From Spirochaetota bacterium (GTDB lineage: Bacteria > Spirochaetota > UBA4802 > UB4802), in assembly GCA_026414805.1 (NCBI GenBank), contig JAOAIH010000033.1, positions 1-33,047 of the forward strand: 33,047 nucleotides of DNA, read 5' to 3'. How positions within the stretch are numbered: the stretch's first letter is position 1; each line of letters begins with the position of its first letter. Positions 32,893-33,047 of this stretch are shown here, one piece after another. A program made the translations under genes and the position numbers. Below the pieces are notes generated by a model that was given only the letters and a program-made list of their open reading frames with translations, was not told the origin of the DNA and ran no database searches.

Positions 32893-33047
32893 TCCATTCC
32901 TCCTTTTATTTGCCATTTCATATAGATATTTTATTCAATATAAATTTATAGTAACAATTGCAAGAAAATTTTATTTATTTATTGCACAAAATACCAAATA
33001 ATTAAATTATGGAAGAATATTTAAAAATGACAAAAAAAGGATAATAA

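Noticed and set aside
33009-33047. Short reading frame beginning MEEYLKMTKKG at the right end
   Set aside because: Only eleven codons, no ribosome site and low-complexity composition; the AAAGGA near its end may instead belong to a gene outside the window.

Overview
The window is AT-rich bacterial DNA (about 35-38 % G+C by eye) with tightly packed genes, good AGGAGG-type ribosome binding sites and sigma70-like promoters. The gene content points to an anaerobe: a tungsten-type aldehyde ferredoxin oxidoreductase, a sulfide-type Thi4 thiazole synthase (His in place of the sacrificial Cys), and a ferredoxin-thioredoxin-reductase-like iron-sulfur protein paired with a glutaredoxin. I cannot name the taxon from sequence alone; a deep-branching anaerobe such as a spirochaete-like lineage is a weak guess. 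No rRNA, tRNA, CRISPR array, insertion sequence or phage gene was seen.

Layout. 1-1694 (+): 3' part of a ROK sugar kinase and a PAP2 phosphatase. 1875-5324 (+): pheS-pheT. 5417-11184 (-): a run of DUF429, a Spinster-like MFS transporter, UPF0182, a signal-anchored unknown protein and a 63-residue unknown protein. 11260-12939 (-): long-chain acyl-CoA ligase, separated by a 460-base AT-rich divergent control region from (+) DUF2889 and AOR (13401-15787). 15885-20942 (-): a thiamine locus (thiC-thiM-thi4-thiE-thiL) led by a TPP riboswitch with its own terminator. 20950-21655 (-): glutaredoxin and FTR-like protein. 21778-21980 (-): a one-gene unit for a small membrane protein. 22341-24783 (+): yggS-proC-M23 peptidase with one-base TAATG overlaps. 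24793-26153 (-): HAD phosphatase and nucleotidyltransferase overlapping by 19 bases. 26400-30069 (+): small Smr protein, TIGR01777 epimerase, MutS2. 30086-32892 (-): class II aldolase and an oligo-1,6-glucosidase-like GH13 enzyme.

How the genes work together. The thiamine genes make hydroxymethylpyrimidine phosphate (ThiC), the thiazole (Thi4, with ThiM for salvage), join them (ThiE) and phosphorylate the product (ThiL), under TPP feedback at the riboswitch. The aptamer segment CCAGCGA is exactly complementary to TCGCTGG in the terminator loop and 3' stem, which gives an obvious antiterminator. The aldolase and glucosidase form a sugar-use unit.

The strongest unexplained signal is a short word, GAGCTATCGC, found exactly seven times in both orientations, in several reading frames and between genes. 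Its core CTATCGC occurs sixteen times. One pair forms an inverted repeat between genes, and one copy supplies the mutS2 stop codon. It looks like a genome-wide iterated motif (uptake signal, HIP1-like element or protein site). Two genes, yggS and the small smr, appear to be transcribed as leaderless mRNAs.
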